Source: Isoetes taiwanensis (Eukaryota; Streptophyta; Lycopodiopsida; Isoetales; Isoetaceae). Taken from it: a DNA stretch of 64,000 nucleotides. The translations under genes were made by a program, and so were the position numbers. Positions 34,893-45,500 of the stretch are shown piece by piece. The notes under the pieces are model-generated. The model was not told the origin of the DNA. It did no database searches and saw only the letters and a list, made by a program, of their open reading frames with translations. The DNA is taken from the NCBI GenBank assembly GCA_021234155.1, contig JAJEKV010000001.1:28477768-28541767 (forward strand), read 5' to 3'. Position 1 is the stretch's first letter. The number at the start of each line of letters is the position of its first letter.

Positions 34893-36050
34893 TCAACAAT
34901 CTTCCTTTTTAATAAACCTAGCTAATTTCATGTCCCTAGGCATATAAATTACTCTCTTTGCATGGAGGGCACATGTTAGAGAGTCTCCAAAATGTTGGAC
35001 CAGTCTTTGCTCCGCTGCCTCCTGCAATGCGAGTAACATGTCGTCTGTTACTCTCTTCGTGCTATCGAATTGTTGTAAAATTTCTCTGGTCAGTCTTGCG
35101 AAGGCAGCTCGTGGTATCAACAGCCCGTAGCTCCTCTGAAAATGATGGATCTCCCGAGCAGCTCTCACGAAGTAGGAGTCTACCTTTCTCTTCATCAGCT
35201 TCTTCAGGGGTATGGGTCTCTCTGGGGGCGGCTTCAGCGTGTTCTTCTTGGACGGCCTTCCTCCCTCCACGTATGTTACCTTGTGTTCTTCGTAATATTT
35301 GGAGTACTCCTCGTACATTTTCATGTACTGGTTGTACTCCTTCAGCTTCTTCCTGTACTCTTGCTCATGTTTGAGTACATAAGACTCCCGTGCCGGCCTG
35401 CCCTTCTTAGGATCTGCTGTCGGCTTCGGCCATTTGGGGTATGGTGGCGATGCTGCTGCCGATTCCTCCTCCTCGGCATCCACATTCGAAGGTCTCGAGC
35501 CTTCTGTTGGGCGGGGGACCCTTGTCTCATCCTCATCTGACTCAGTGTCTGAGGATGATAATGGTGGCCTGTCGGGCTCCCGCTCCATTATGGTGACCCC
35601 CTTAGCCGGTGTTGACTTCGTCTTGCGCCGGGGTTTCTTAGGCACCTCCGGATCCTTCCCTTTCTCCTCTTTCCGCTTCTGGCGCTCCTCCCTCAGCCTT
35701 TTTCTCTCCAGCTTCTCTTCGATTCTCTTTCTCTTTCCTGCCCTCTTCCTCTTCCCCATCTTCTTTATCTTACGCACCAGCTCCTCCAGTAGCGCTTCGT
35801 CCTCGTCCTCCTCGTTGTCGCCTCCATCACCCTGATTCTCAGGGTTTTCCTGCTCTTCAGTATTCTGGCCGTGTCCCTCCTCCTCCTGGTGCTCCTGATC
35901 CTCCTCTTGGGCGTCAGGGTTCACGTCAGGATCTTGTTCTTGTCTGGCTCGCTCCTGAGCCTCTCTGGCCTTTTGTTCAGCAGCGAGGACTTGGGCGCTG
36001 ATATAATCGTCGGGTACTACCATCCAAGCAGTTTGTTTGGTGCGGGCCAT
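34893..36050 (-). CDS. Histone H3-like fusion protein of retroelement B
   Basis: Uninterrupted 385-residue frame. Residues 1-8 (MARTKQTA) equal the start of histone H3; residue 9 is Trp where H3 has Arg. Then: Glu/Gln-rich acidic region (about 45-90), strongly basic nuclear-localisation-like segment (KKMGKRKRAGKRKR, 96-109, extending to about 150), acidic serine patch (SSSDTESDEDE, about 165-176), Tyr/Lys/Glu-rich likely coiled coil (222-258), and an H3 histone fold at 294-385. The fold shows AREIHHFQ (alpha-N), LLIPRAAFARLTREI (alpha-1), MLLALQEAAEQRLVQHF (alpha-2), HAKRV and MPRDMKLARFI (alpha-3). By eye about half the fold positions match canonical H3 without gaps, including the H3-H3 interface set C360, H363, K365, R366 and D373. 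It lies between PBS and gag, so it belongs to the transposon. Probable role: nucleosome incorporation or chromatin tethering of the element. Function is inferred; the histone homology is seen directly. Confidence 0.92.
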   Translation of the reverse strand: MARTKQTAWMVVPDDYISAQVLAAEQKAREAQERARQEQDPDVNPDAQEEDQEHQEEEGHGQNTEEQENPENQGDGGDNEEDEDEALLEELVRKIKKMGKRKRAGKRKRIEEKLERKRLREERQKRKEEKGKDPEVPKKPRRKTKSTPAKGVTIMEREPDRPPLSSSDTESDEDETRVPRPTEGSRPSNVDAEEEESAAASPPYPKWPKPTADPKKGRPARESYVLKHEQEYRKKLKEYNQYMKMYEEYSKYYEEHKVTYVEGGRPSKKNTLKPPPERPIPLKKLMKRKVDSYFVRAAREIHHFQRSYGLLIPRAAFARLTREILQQFDSTKRVTDDMLLALQEAAEQRLVQHFGDSLTCALHAKRVIYMPRDMKLARFIKKEDC

Positions 36051-36274
36051 GTTTTGAAATAGGGTGATCGCCTTTCAAGCGCCTAAAAATTGCCTTGTTG
36101 CACGGAGAGCAGCTAACTAGAGAAGGAAAGTGAAAAAAGAGGAACCCTAATGGTCTATTTATAGGTTTGGGGATTTTAGGGTTTGGACCTGCAATTTCAT
36201 GTCGTACCATTCTGCAAGGCATTAGTGTTTCTAGGATAAATACATTAGGTTTGTTTAGGCAAAAAGTGTCCACC

Positions 36275-36340
36275 ACTTACACAGTGCGCGAGAAGCACTT
36301 CCAAAATTTTTGGAATTGCCAGGGCGCACTCTGTGAGGGG
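36275..36340. repeat. Stem-loop B2, upstream of the H3-like ORF
   Basis: CTTACACAGTGCGCGAG pairs with GGGCGCACTCTGTGAG, with the CTTCCAAAATTTTTGG middle. It is about 225 bp before the H3-like start codon on the minus strand. Confidence 0.82.
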
Positions 36341-36485
36341 TCACCCCTTTTTTACTCAAACTTTCTTTTTATAAACAGTTTCTTACTGTTATAACATACA
36401 ATTATAGCTCAAATTCAAGGATTAAGTTGCCCTGTGCTATCATATTGCTCTAATTATGCATCTATCTAGGGCAACATGGGTCCAT

Positions 36486-36550
36486 CACTCACACAGTGCA
36501 CGAGAAGCACTTTCAAAATTTTCGGAAATGCCCAGGGCGCACTCTGTGAG
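36486..36550. repeat. Stem-loop B1, in the element B leader
   Basis: CACTCACACAGTGCACGAG pairs with GGGCGCACTCTGTGAG around CTTTCAAAATTTTCGG. It lies between the PBS and stem-loop B2, about 210 bp from the latter. Confidence 0.82.
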
Positions 36551-36752
36551 GGGTCACTCCCTAATGGCCATAATTTTTCAAGGTTTTGCTTAACTTCTTA
36601 CTAACCTAGCATTACTCTACTTAACTACTCTAAGGATTGGGGAAAAAAAATTTTCAATTTTCGAGGTTCATGCTTGGGTTGCTATTCCCAAGACTGGAAG
36701 TCTACTGTTAGTTCTAATAGGGAATGGTCAGTGCCCGATCTTGGTCTACCAA

Positions 36753-36770
36753 GATCATGCTCTGATACCA
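36753..36770 (-). other. Primer-binding site of element B
   Basis: On the minus strand TGGTATCAGAGCATGATC, the plant initiator-methionine tRNA PBS (TGGTATCAGAGC), one base from the LTR end (36772, TGTAC on the plus strand). This fixes the element's orientation. Confidence 0.9.
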
Positions 36771-36771
36771 C

Positions 36772-37410
36772 TGTACTTCTTCTACGATGCTCCCATCATA
36801 TCAGAAGGCAGAGTTCATCCCCCTGACAGCCAAACTGGCAGGGGCCATCCACCTGACGCCAATCCCAAAAACTGGGTCAATGAGGAAGAGTGGATGGGTC
36901 ATTTGCCCCGTCTTCCTTCGGGATCGACCTAGTTGCGGAAGCACGAATAAACATGAGCACATGACATCAATACATCAATAAAGTCACCTCGAAGGGTGAA
37001 TACATCATAACATAATGCTCGACACTTGGCATGATCTCATCCATTGGAGTGTCGCAATTCTGACCGTTAGCCTAGATATATAAGGAGGCACCAGGCGCCA
37101 ATAAGCCGCATTTACATAACAGATCTTCCAGGAGCAGCTGCCTTCAGCCTGAACGAAGGAGAGCATCTATCAAAGAACATCATCATCATCAAAGACTGAA
37201 ATATAGAATAACATCTAATCTATCTACCCAAACATCTATAGTTAGGTTCCTTTGTTAGGGCTTGTGATCTCATAATCTATAAGGCCTCTAAGGCTGAACT
37301 AACATGCTAAACCAGCTCATTGCCAGACTAAAAGTCAGCATTGCACAACAGAATAACCATTTACCTGATCCCTGACTTGCTCCAGCTCCTCGGAATGCGT
37401 CCATATTGAA
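36772..37410 (-). repeat. 5' LTR remnant of element B
   Basis: Diverged homologue of the element C LTR: shared stretches include CTAGTTGCGGAAGC, the AGTTAGGTTC(C/T)TTT segment and CCTGATCCCTG(A/G)CTTGCTC near 37370. Homology fades at an A-rich run at about 37410, so the outer end is undefined. Confidence 0.75.
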
Positions 37411-40222
37411 AAAAAAAAATTACAAAATACTTGCTAGGGTCTAATCTAGCAAATACTATACTTCAAGAACTAAATCTAGTTAGAAATTGAGATTTGATCT
37501 GTCCTGGTTAAAAACCAGGCCCTAACTAAAGCAAACATAGATAAACTTTATGTGTATTGGTTACTACACTATGAGAAATTATTTCCTTCTAGCTTGTTAG
37601 CACGTCCGAGGAGATCCATATTAATTTAATATACTAGTGGAGTCTCCAAACTAAACATATTTGTAAACTATGCACTTGAACAATTATATTAAACTTGAGA
37701 ATACACCATTTCATTGTGTCTAATAAAGCAACTGTCTGTACAATAACCTCTCCAACTTGTTTCCTCATGAGAAACTTTTGTAGCTTGTTCCAAAGCAATA
37801 AATGTGCCAATGTTTTATCTGATTGTCAACACAGCAGTTCTCAGCTTTAACATTCTAATAGAGTTAAAAAATTAAAAGCCACGCAAATATTGGTTGAATT
37901 CCTGCCAAACAATGTGTGAACAATGAAATAAAAGAAATGAATAACAATATTAAGAGATCTCAAAAATGGTGAAACACACAAATCTTACCTTCAGCATGAC
38001 AATAGCATCGATCTAGGTCTCCACCATAGGTCCACCATAGGTGCCTGAATGATCTACAATTTCATACCACCGTCTGTAACAGTGGCAACAGAAGAATCAG
38101 AACTTAAGGTTTTACCAAAGCCACTGTACTTCGACCACCTAAATTTCTTCAAATATGTTTCAGAGCTTGCTCTTGTGTTGCACAACCTGCAAAAGCTTCC
38201 ACTTCCTAACCTGGTTTGTTGCCGACTGCCATTTGCAGAAGAGGATTTGCCGCTTGAAGAGCTTGAATCCCTGGCCTTGTGCATTTGATTAGGAGAAGCA
38301 TGGTGTGCATTTGATCAGGAGAAGCATAGCCAGTCTGTGCTACAGCACCTGATGATGATAGCAGAAGAGCGAAGTCAAGTCCTAGTTATTTAAACAAACA
38401 AACTTTTCTGCTCTCCCAAGAATTGAAGATAAGCTCCCAAGAATTGAAGACAAACGTTTGCAATAACAAAGGTAGATTAGGCACCATTGCACCAAGTCCA
38501 ATGAAGCCTACTTTAGAATGGGCCATGTTGATTCACCTATGCAGGTGAAAGAATCTCATTCACACAATAAATTCACACTGGGCACATTAAATTCACACAA
38601 TAAGATGTACTCTTCGTTTACCCATTATAGTTAAAAATAACCTGGAAAATGCATGCTTCACAAGTCTCAATTTGCTTTGGAATAAGCGAACAGAAACCAA
38701 ATAGCTAACCTTTCCTTTCAATTCCGGTGAGGAAATCCATCGCTCCAAAAACTACTCTGTGTCTTTGGCAAGGATAAAACCAGCTAATTCCAGGATAAAA
38801 CCAGGCTAATTCAGTTGAAAATATGGGAAAATCCATCGCCCCCATCGTAAAAAAGGGCTGAGCTTTTTCTTTGCAATAGTAGTGTTTGATCCAGAAAACG
38901 GTGGCCCTAGACCTGGCCCATCGATCTGAGGCTCAAATTAAAAACAAGAGGCAAAGAGTCCTAGGCCTTTCTTTGTATTGTGCTACTCACAGAATGTTGG
39001 CCGGAATACAGATTCGGCAATTGTTGATTCTATTTTTGACTGGTATTTGTGACCCCTGTGTGCCAGTGTGTTATATTCGCCGGCTTCTTCCTGTTCTACT
39101 CAAAATTGCAAAGCTAGCAAAACAAAAGCATACCTGTTTTGTGCTCTCGTTTATACCACATCCGCCCTGATCATGATCTTTCCTTTCAAAGAAGTTCAAA
39201 GGAAAAGTTCCAAGGAAAAATATCCGATGCTCTAAACCCCCCTATGAACAAAGAACCCCATGCTTGAATCAAAGTAACCAAAAGGGCCTGTGAATCTGAC
39301 CTGAACTAAATTATTTCCTATCTGCTATTGGCCGAAAAGCCCTGTGCTAAATTTCGATCTGATGCCAAGAAGGAGCCGGCATGGTTTGTGTATTGGGCGG
39401 GATGGAGATCCCTGTATTCAGGCACTTGTGCTGGTGCAGTCCTGCTGCCACTGCTTAAGTCTGGATGCTGGATGCTGGATGCTGGAGACAATCTGGATGC
39501 TCGAATGTTGATCCTGAGGCCGGCCTGTCTACCTACGTGATGCTGAAGGAGATGAATAAGTTTCCAACATATAACCCTAAAATGGGTTATCTCGAGCCTT
39601 GCATGTAGGGCAAAATCTGATACAATAATAAAAATACAATATAATAACAAAATATATGATATATTTGACTAAACCATTGGATATGGGCATTAAAATTAGT
39701 TCAAACGTATGTGCACTCTAGATAGATTAATTAGTATGCCTCATCAAATACATTCATGAAATCATATAAAAACCTTAGGAAAAACAGTATAAAAATACAA
39801 AAGAAACCCCCTGTTACTATGCTATATATTTAAAAGACTTTGTCTCCTCACTCTTTGGCTTTCACATAAATTAATAATGTTATTTGTCCAATGGCTTTTT
39901 TTGTGGATTATCTCCATTTTACATCTTCTAATTTTGTCGTTTGATCCCGCAAGTGGCAATTTTCGGTTCTTTGCCAGTTAAACTAAACCATCAAATTCAG
40001 GATTTAAGAGCTTCAAGTAATCGTGCATATGATCAAATGATATTTTCTCCATTACAAGGACCGCGATTATCTTTATTGGGATACTTTTTTCTGCTGATTC
40101 TTCCTCCTCCATAGCCAGAAAAGATGAATCATGTGCTAAACGCAGAATGGCGATGAAGAAAAGGTTGGATTTGCCGCATTTTTTTCTTCGGGATTGGCTC
40201 CATTTTGGATGATTAGGGATTT
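37411..40222. other. AT-rich intergenic stretch between elements B and C
   Basis: Mostly featureless. On the minus strand at 38284-38054 an open frame starts MHKARDSSSSSGKSSSANG and is Ser-rich; it may be an exon, but I recognise no family. A short duplication, GTGCATTTGAT(T/C)AGGAGAAGCAT, sits at 38282-38330. GGATGCTGGAT repeats occur near 39466-39495. Confidence 0.45.
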
Positions 40223-41816
40223 TGTGACGTCCCCTACTCATATACGGTGCACTCACCATATACAAACAGGAGTTCATCCCCCATACCAGCTCCATACTGA
40301 TACAGGGCCCTCCATGTATCACTGCAACCTTGATGAGTTCCAGTGGGAAGAATGAAGGGGTCATTTACCCTGTCTCCCTCAGGGCCTACCTAGCTGCGGA
40401 AGCGTAAACATGCATGTCAGTATACAACATCAACATCATATAACCATCTCGAAGGATGGCTCATCACATATCTGCATAGACAAAGATCAGTACATCACAT
40501 ATGGAAATCCTACCCAAGGCTCAGACTCAAAGGGGATGACTGACGGCTTGGGTCTCCAGAGGTCATTGCAGACAGAATTCATGGCAAATGGATTTGGCTG
40601 GCATAAGAGCATGGCTTAGGGTAGTCCATTCCATCCGCCCCTCCTGTGCACACTTTGCAGAGTAGGTTGAAAAGTGTTGGGACCTGACTGTAGCCCGCCA
40701 GAGGCATAGCCAGAGGGGCTATTCCTGGGTTGCATCTCCCCAGTTCCGATGGGGCAGGTAGGGATCACTCCCTCTAGAGATCTACATTCTGACTCAAGGT
40801 GACTAGAGGGCCACTGCCCGTACTCGACTTGAACTCCATGGAAGGTGTCCATCACCCCAAGAGTGTCGAACCCATGCAAAGCCCTCACGCAGTGGCAGAG
40901 CATTAGGTCTAGTGCACAATAGTCCCCGATAGGCCTTACTACCAGAGGGACGTGATCATGAGTCAGGACATGAACCTCCTTATAAGCCAGTCTGGCCCCT
41001 TCACCCACAACTAGGTGTGGCGCTTGTACACAGGCCAAATTTACAGTGCACTAAAGAGGCTAGCTAGGAGCATCAACTACTAGGCTTTAAGGTCTCTACC
41101 CCCCTTCCCAATACAATGAGTCCACAGAGATGCATCATCACATACATATCACAGAAGAACTAAAGAACAAGATTTAATCTAAATCACAGAGTTAGGTTCT
41201 TTAGTTATGGCTTGATATCTAGAGATCTAGATGGATGCTATGGGCAAATCAATAGGCTAAACCTACTTATTCTATGTCTGGGAGGCGGTTTAGACTATTG
41301 ATTTGGCAAAATACCTGATCCCTGGCTTGCTCTTCCTGCTCTAAACGCATCCATGCTGCCGAACTGCTTGAAGATGACGCTAGAAAGGGAAACTGATGGT
41401 CTAGTCTGCTCAGACAGACTTTGGGAGGCGAGATTGGCTCTTGGATCAAGCAAAACAGAGCCCCAGAAGGCTGTGTACGAAAATGGAAAGTTAGGGTTTC
41501 ATATGCCTATATAGACTAAGGGTTAGGGCTAGGGTTTCCCATTATCCCTTTAAGCATGTGGGATAATTGGATGTGGCCCACTTGCCTTTATTAACTAGGT
41601 GGCATAAAGTGTACACATGGGTAAATGTGTACACATGGATAAATGTGCACATGAGTAAATGTGCACATAAATAAATGTACACACCTTGCAAGTTGCCCCC
41701 TAGGGTGCTACTTGCTTGGCTACACATCGGCGTACACGTCAATCGGGATGGCGTGTACGCGTGACGAGGCAGTACAGTATACGTCTTAGGACCGTATACT
41801 GTGCTGGAACGTCACA
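40223..41816 (-). repeat. 3' LTR of element C
   Basis: 1594 bp starting TGTGACGTCCCC and ending GGAACGTCACA (plus-strand reading). It is closely related to the solo LTR at 32941-34498, and its first 490 bp to 50526-51011. Confidence 0.94.
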
Positions 41817-41829
41817 TTCTCCCCACCTT
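41817..41829 (-). other. Polypurine tract of element C
   Basis: Minus strand AAGGTGGGGAGAA lies directly before the 3' LTR, as required for plus-strand priming. It confirms the orientation. Confidence 0.85.
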
Positions 41830-44800
41830 AAAATGATGCTGTCTGCAGCATCGAGGTTCTCCCCACCTTGGGATCTTCCTGTCCTGCAACCAACTTGATG
41901 CATACAATTATTATTATAGTTACACAATTATTAGAATTACTCTAAGGTAATGTTTAAGACATTACTGTACTATTTCATTATCCAATTAACTTATCACTTC
42001 ATAACTTAATCAACGCAAGGTAATTACTAACCTTACTTAATACAACATTTAAGTTTATCAATTTCATACAAAATTTACACTTCCAAGGTACTCTTCATCC
42101 CTTGCAACACATTATAACAAAATTTGTGTCGCAAGTCTTTGCACCTTGAAATCCTGTATTAATTTTACAATATCTATAATTACACACTTACTATCTTACA
42201 CAAGATTTAAGCGATTAGTTTCAATGGTAGAAATCACAACTACTCTAGAACTATCTATACAAGTGCTCGTGATGCGACTCCCCGCCGGTTCTTCGTTCTC
42301 ATTGGCCTCCTGGATTCACACCACGCTAGAATATTAATGTAATGTTGGTTATAAGGGAACCACCCCATCTATCTACATGAATGCATGACTAATCTCCCGG
42401 CGTAGGAAGAGGATGCTTCTTCCATCGTGGCCGTGGAGACAGCGCCCTATAATGCCTATATGCCGCTCATGCCTACACCTTTAGCTGCCTGAGACGTGGA
42501 GGATAGGGTCCTTCCCGTATTTGGGCGTGAAGGATAGGGTCCTCCCCGTAGGCATTGACTAGAGGTGCTTTCCTATCAATGCATTCCTAAATGACCTCTT
42601 ATCTCTCGAGGTCTTTAATCTACCTTCCAACTCATCCAAGCAGAACCGCGGTCATGTCTACAATGACATTACACCACGTCCTAGAGATCACCATAGTGGT
42701 TCCATCATCGGTAAATACGCATGCAACCCATACCTAGCATAGGCTGCATGCGTAGATTAACTTGAAACCTGCACGATTTCTGCTGGCTCCTTTAATGCAC
42801 GCGATTAACATAATTACCCTAAGGTAATATTTATGAATTAACATTATCATAGTATCGGATACATTACTTCCGATAGTACAATTATATTTACTCTAAGCTT
42901 TACAATATTTAACGACTTTTAGATCGCGATTATTTAAACAATAACCCTGATTTAGACCTATTGTTACATAGACAAGGTTTTAATTATCATACACAAGAAT
43001 TAGATGTGCTTCTTATTCTCTTCCTTGGGTCCTGCATTACCCTTGGAAGTATATCCCTAAGATGCACTTAAGTATATCTGAATTCTATTTTCTATTTATA
43101 TTTATAAGGACCCCGAGGTCATATAGCTATCCTTGAAAGGAATTGCATCCTTGCAAAGGATTAATTAACATGCTACCTCACATTATCGTTGTTATTTAAC
43201 TTATTTCCCTATGATACATATACGCACGGCAATTTCTATGCAGTTATTAGGATCTATATTTAACTTATCAATAAGACATATTAAAGCTTATAATACATGC
43301 GCACACCTTACCTAAGGCTAGAACGCATCCACCCATTGAGCCGGCGTCGAGTAATTTGGAGATGACTTGGTCGTTGCATTGCTCCCATACTTTTGCTTCA
43401 CTTCATTGGTGCGTCAGTCTCGCACGTTGAAGGCCTCCTGTTCATTCGCTTCGGCCATTGCCGGAGTGAACTCTATTCGCAATTCGATGGCCCTTCAATC
43501 CCTAAGATGCAAATACGTTCAATCATAAGATTGAGCCCCCACTTTCTTCGAAAAGAAAATGGTCCTGCACCCCTTCAATGACGTTGTACACAACGTCATA
43601 TCTATTCTCTCCCCTTAAGAGGTTATACGCTTATTACTTAGCGCATTAATTTACTAGCCTTAGCTAGCATATATATAACCATCTAAGATGGATGCACATA
43701 TTATGTTATCATTTATTTCAATATAGTTATGGGTTACCTACTTAGTTAGAACGATTCTAAGCTACAAGGTTTTGTCATCATGACAATTCCTTTTGTCTCA
43801 AAAGACTATTTGATTACTATAATTCTTATTTTAGATGTACCTTACATGTATTATTCTTTTATATTATAGAGATTCCCCCTTTCTTAGTTATTTAAACTCT
43901 TGGAATATTCCTACCAATCGAATTGATGCCATCGTAACAAGTTGGCCGGACTTGTTAGATTACTTTTTTCTTTCGGTTGGATTATTCTTTGGAGGTACTA
44001 GATTTATACATAGTCAACAATTATCCTAGCAATGAATCCTTCTTAGCGAGGAGATCAATCTCACCAAGTGGTTTCAATACGTTGGATGTCTGTTAACAAT
44101 CGTGTATAATTTTAGTTACTCCTATGCATTTCCTTCCCAATCCTTGACGCTTAGCTCAATATTGGGGCAATCCTTTCAGCGAGAATATCTGGAAATGCCT
44201 TCTAATCCCAATATGGATGTTACCGTCCATATATTTAAGCTACTAGGTCCCATGGCCTTAGGTCCTTGAGCTTGCTAGAAGTTCATCCACTCGTTGCCTG
44301 CTTCAAGTAGCAAGGTAACGTTCTTCCGAGTCGCTCGATACTTCAGTCTCCTTGACGGTGGCTCCTCTTTGATGTAGAGGTTGACTTTGTTCGTTAGAAG
44401 CCTCTCATTGCTGGTGGCTTTGATGGTGTAGTTGATCACTTGCATGGAATAAATTACTACTCCTATATTTTTAGTATAGCCAAATAGGTTTAGCTAAACT
44501 ACCTTCGAATCGGAACTAGAAGTTTCTAACACTTGGCTAAACTAAATGCTTTTTCTCCGTCATGGTTTCTTGCTTTTGGCTAAACTTTCACAAAATGTAG
44601 AGCAAATATTAGCCATCACACTTGGATAAAGACATTGAACTTATTGATATTACAATACAATACAATTCAATATAGAAAAATAAATTGTGCATAATGTAGC
44701 ATAAATTGCGCAATTATAATCATTGTTATAACTTCCTTAATATGAAAATAAATCAAAGACATAAATTAAGATATAAGCATATACGCACATGTTCAAAGCT

Positions 44801-45500
44801 CAAAGAAAAAGTGCAGCATTCCTTCTAGACGTGATCCTCCCTCTGATAACTCATCTTCATACTTGAAGTAAGAAGTTCCTACGTCATCTTCGTACTTGAA
44901 ACAAGAAGTTCTTGTGATTTCCTCAAGTTCCTATATATCTTAATGTCGGCTACTAGGCTAATCCATATATCAATTTTTCCAAGTTCACTCTTTCTTAGAT
45001 TTGGCTAATTGTTGTCCTAGTGGAGTTGTCTGGAGGTTTGGCTATCCAATCTAGAAATTCACTTAGTCGGCAAAAAAATTGGGCTAAAATTTTCTTTTTT
45101 TTGGCAACTTTTCTCATTTACTTTAGCCATTTTTCTTGGCAAAAATGCTATAAAATAGCCATTTGGCTAACCTTAGCCGTTATTTTATTCCATGATCACT
45201 TGAAATCTTCCGTGCCGCTTTTCAAAAGCCTTAAGGTGGCGCCGTTGAAAAAGATCTTTCATCTTGAATTCTTTGTCTTGGCAGCTAAAGGACGACTCCG
45301 TATCCGATATTGTTTCTTCGACTCCATCGACGTCTCATACGTCGAGTCCTCTTGTCGTTATCGTGTTGCCCGAAGAGTGTTGAGGATGTTGATTGCTTCA
45401 CCCCTGCAAATTGCGTGACATCTCTTCCTTTGATCTGTTACGCTATGGGAGGGAAGGAATAACAAGGGAACTATACATGCAAAGCATATAGCTTACATAA
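41830..45500. other. Interior of element C, no recognisable coding
   Basis: AT-rich and GC-mixed stretches, with several segments (42255-42730, 43320-43600, 44270-44420) of coding-like base composition on the minus strand. I could not match them to RT, RNase H or integrase motifs. A translated search is needed to exclude decayed pol. Confidence 0.4.

Larger units (their letters stand above)
30650..37410 (-). mobile_element. Element B: truncated LTR retrotransposon carrying an H3-like ORF
   Basis: On the minus strand in order: 5' LTR remnant, tRNA-iMet-type PBS, leader with two stem-loops, H3-like ORF, two more stem-loops (one split by a solo LTR), gag with zinc knuckle, and the start of the protease. 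The element stops inside the protease at about 30650, where RDR block 2 begins, so RT, RNase H, integrase and 3' LTR are absent. Its LTR and gag are diverged homologues of those in element C. Confidence 0.88.

Noticed and set aside
34893-36050. HMG-box in the linker of the H3-like protein
   Set aside because: The Tyr/Lys/Glu-rich segment (222-258) is reminiscent of an HMG box, but the Trp and core spacing are not there; a coiled coil is the safer reading.
34893-36050. Host H3 gene or simple processed H3 pseudogene
   Set aside because: The tail and fold are separated by a long unique linker, and the ORF is collinear with PBS, stem-loops and gag in two elements.
35142-36062. Long plus-strand open frames opposite the H3-like ORF
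   Set aside because: They are shadows of the minus-strand frame, with Ser/Leu-rich composition from complementing Glu/Lys codons and no recognisable domain.
40616-41038. 140-codon minus-strand frame in the element C LTR
   Set aside because: Lies wholly within a non-coding LTR, and the homologous solo LTR does not preserve it.
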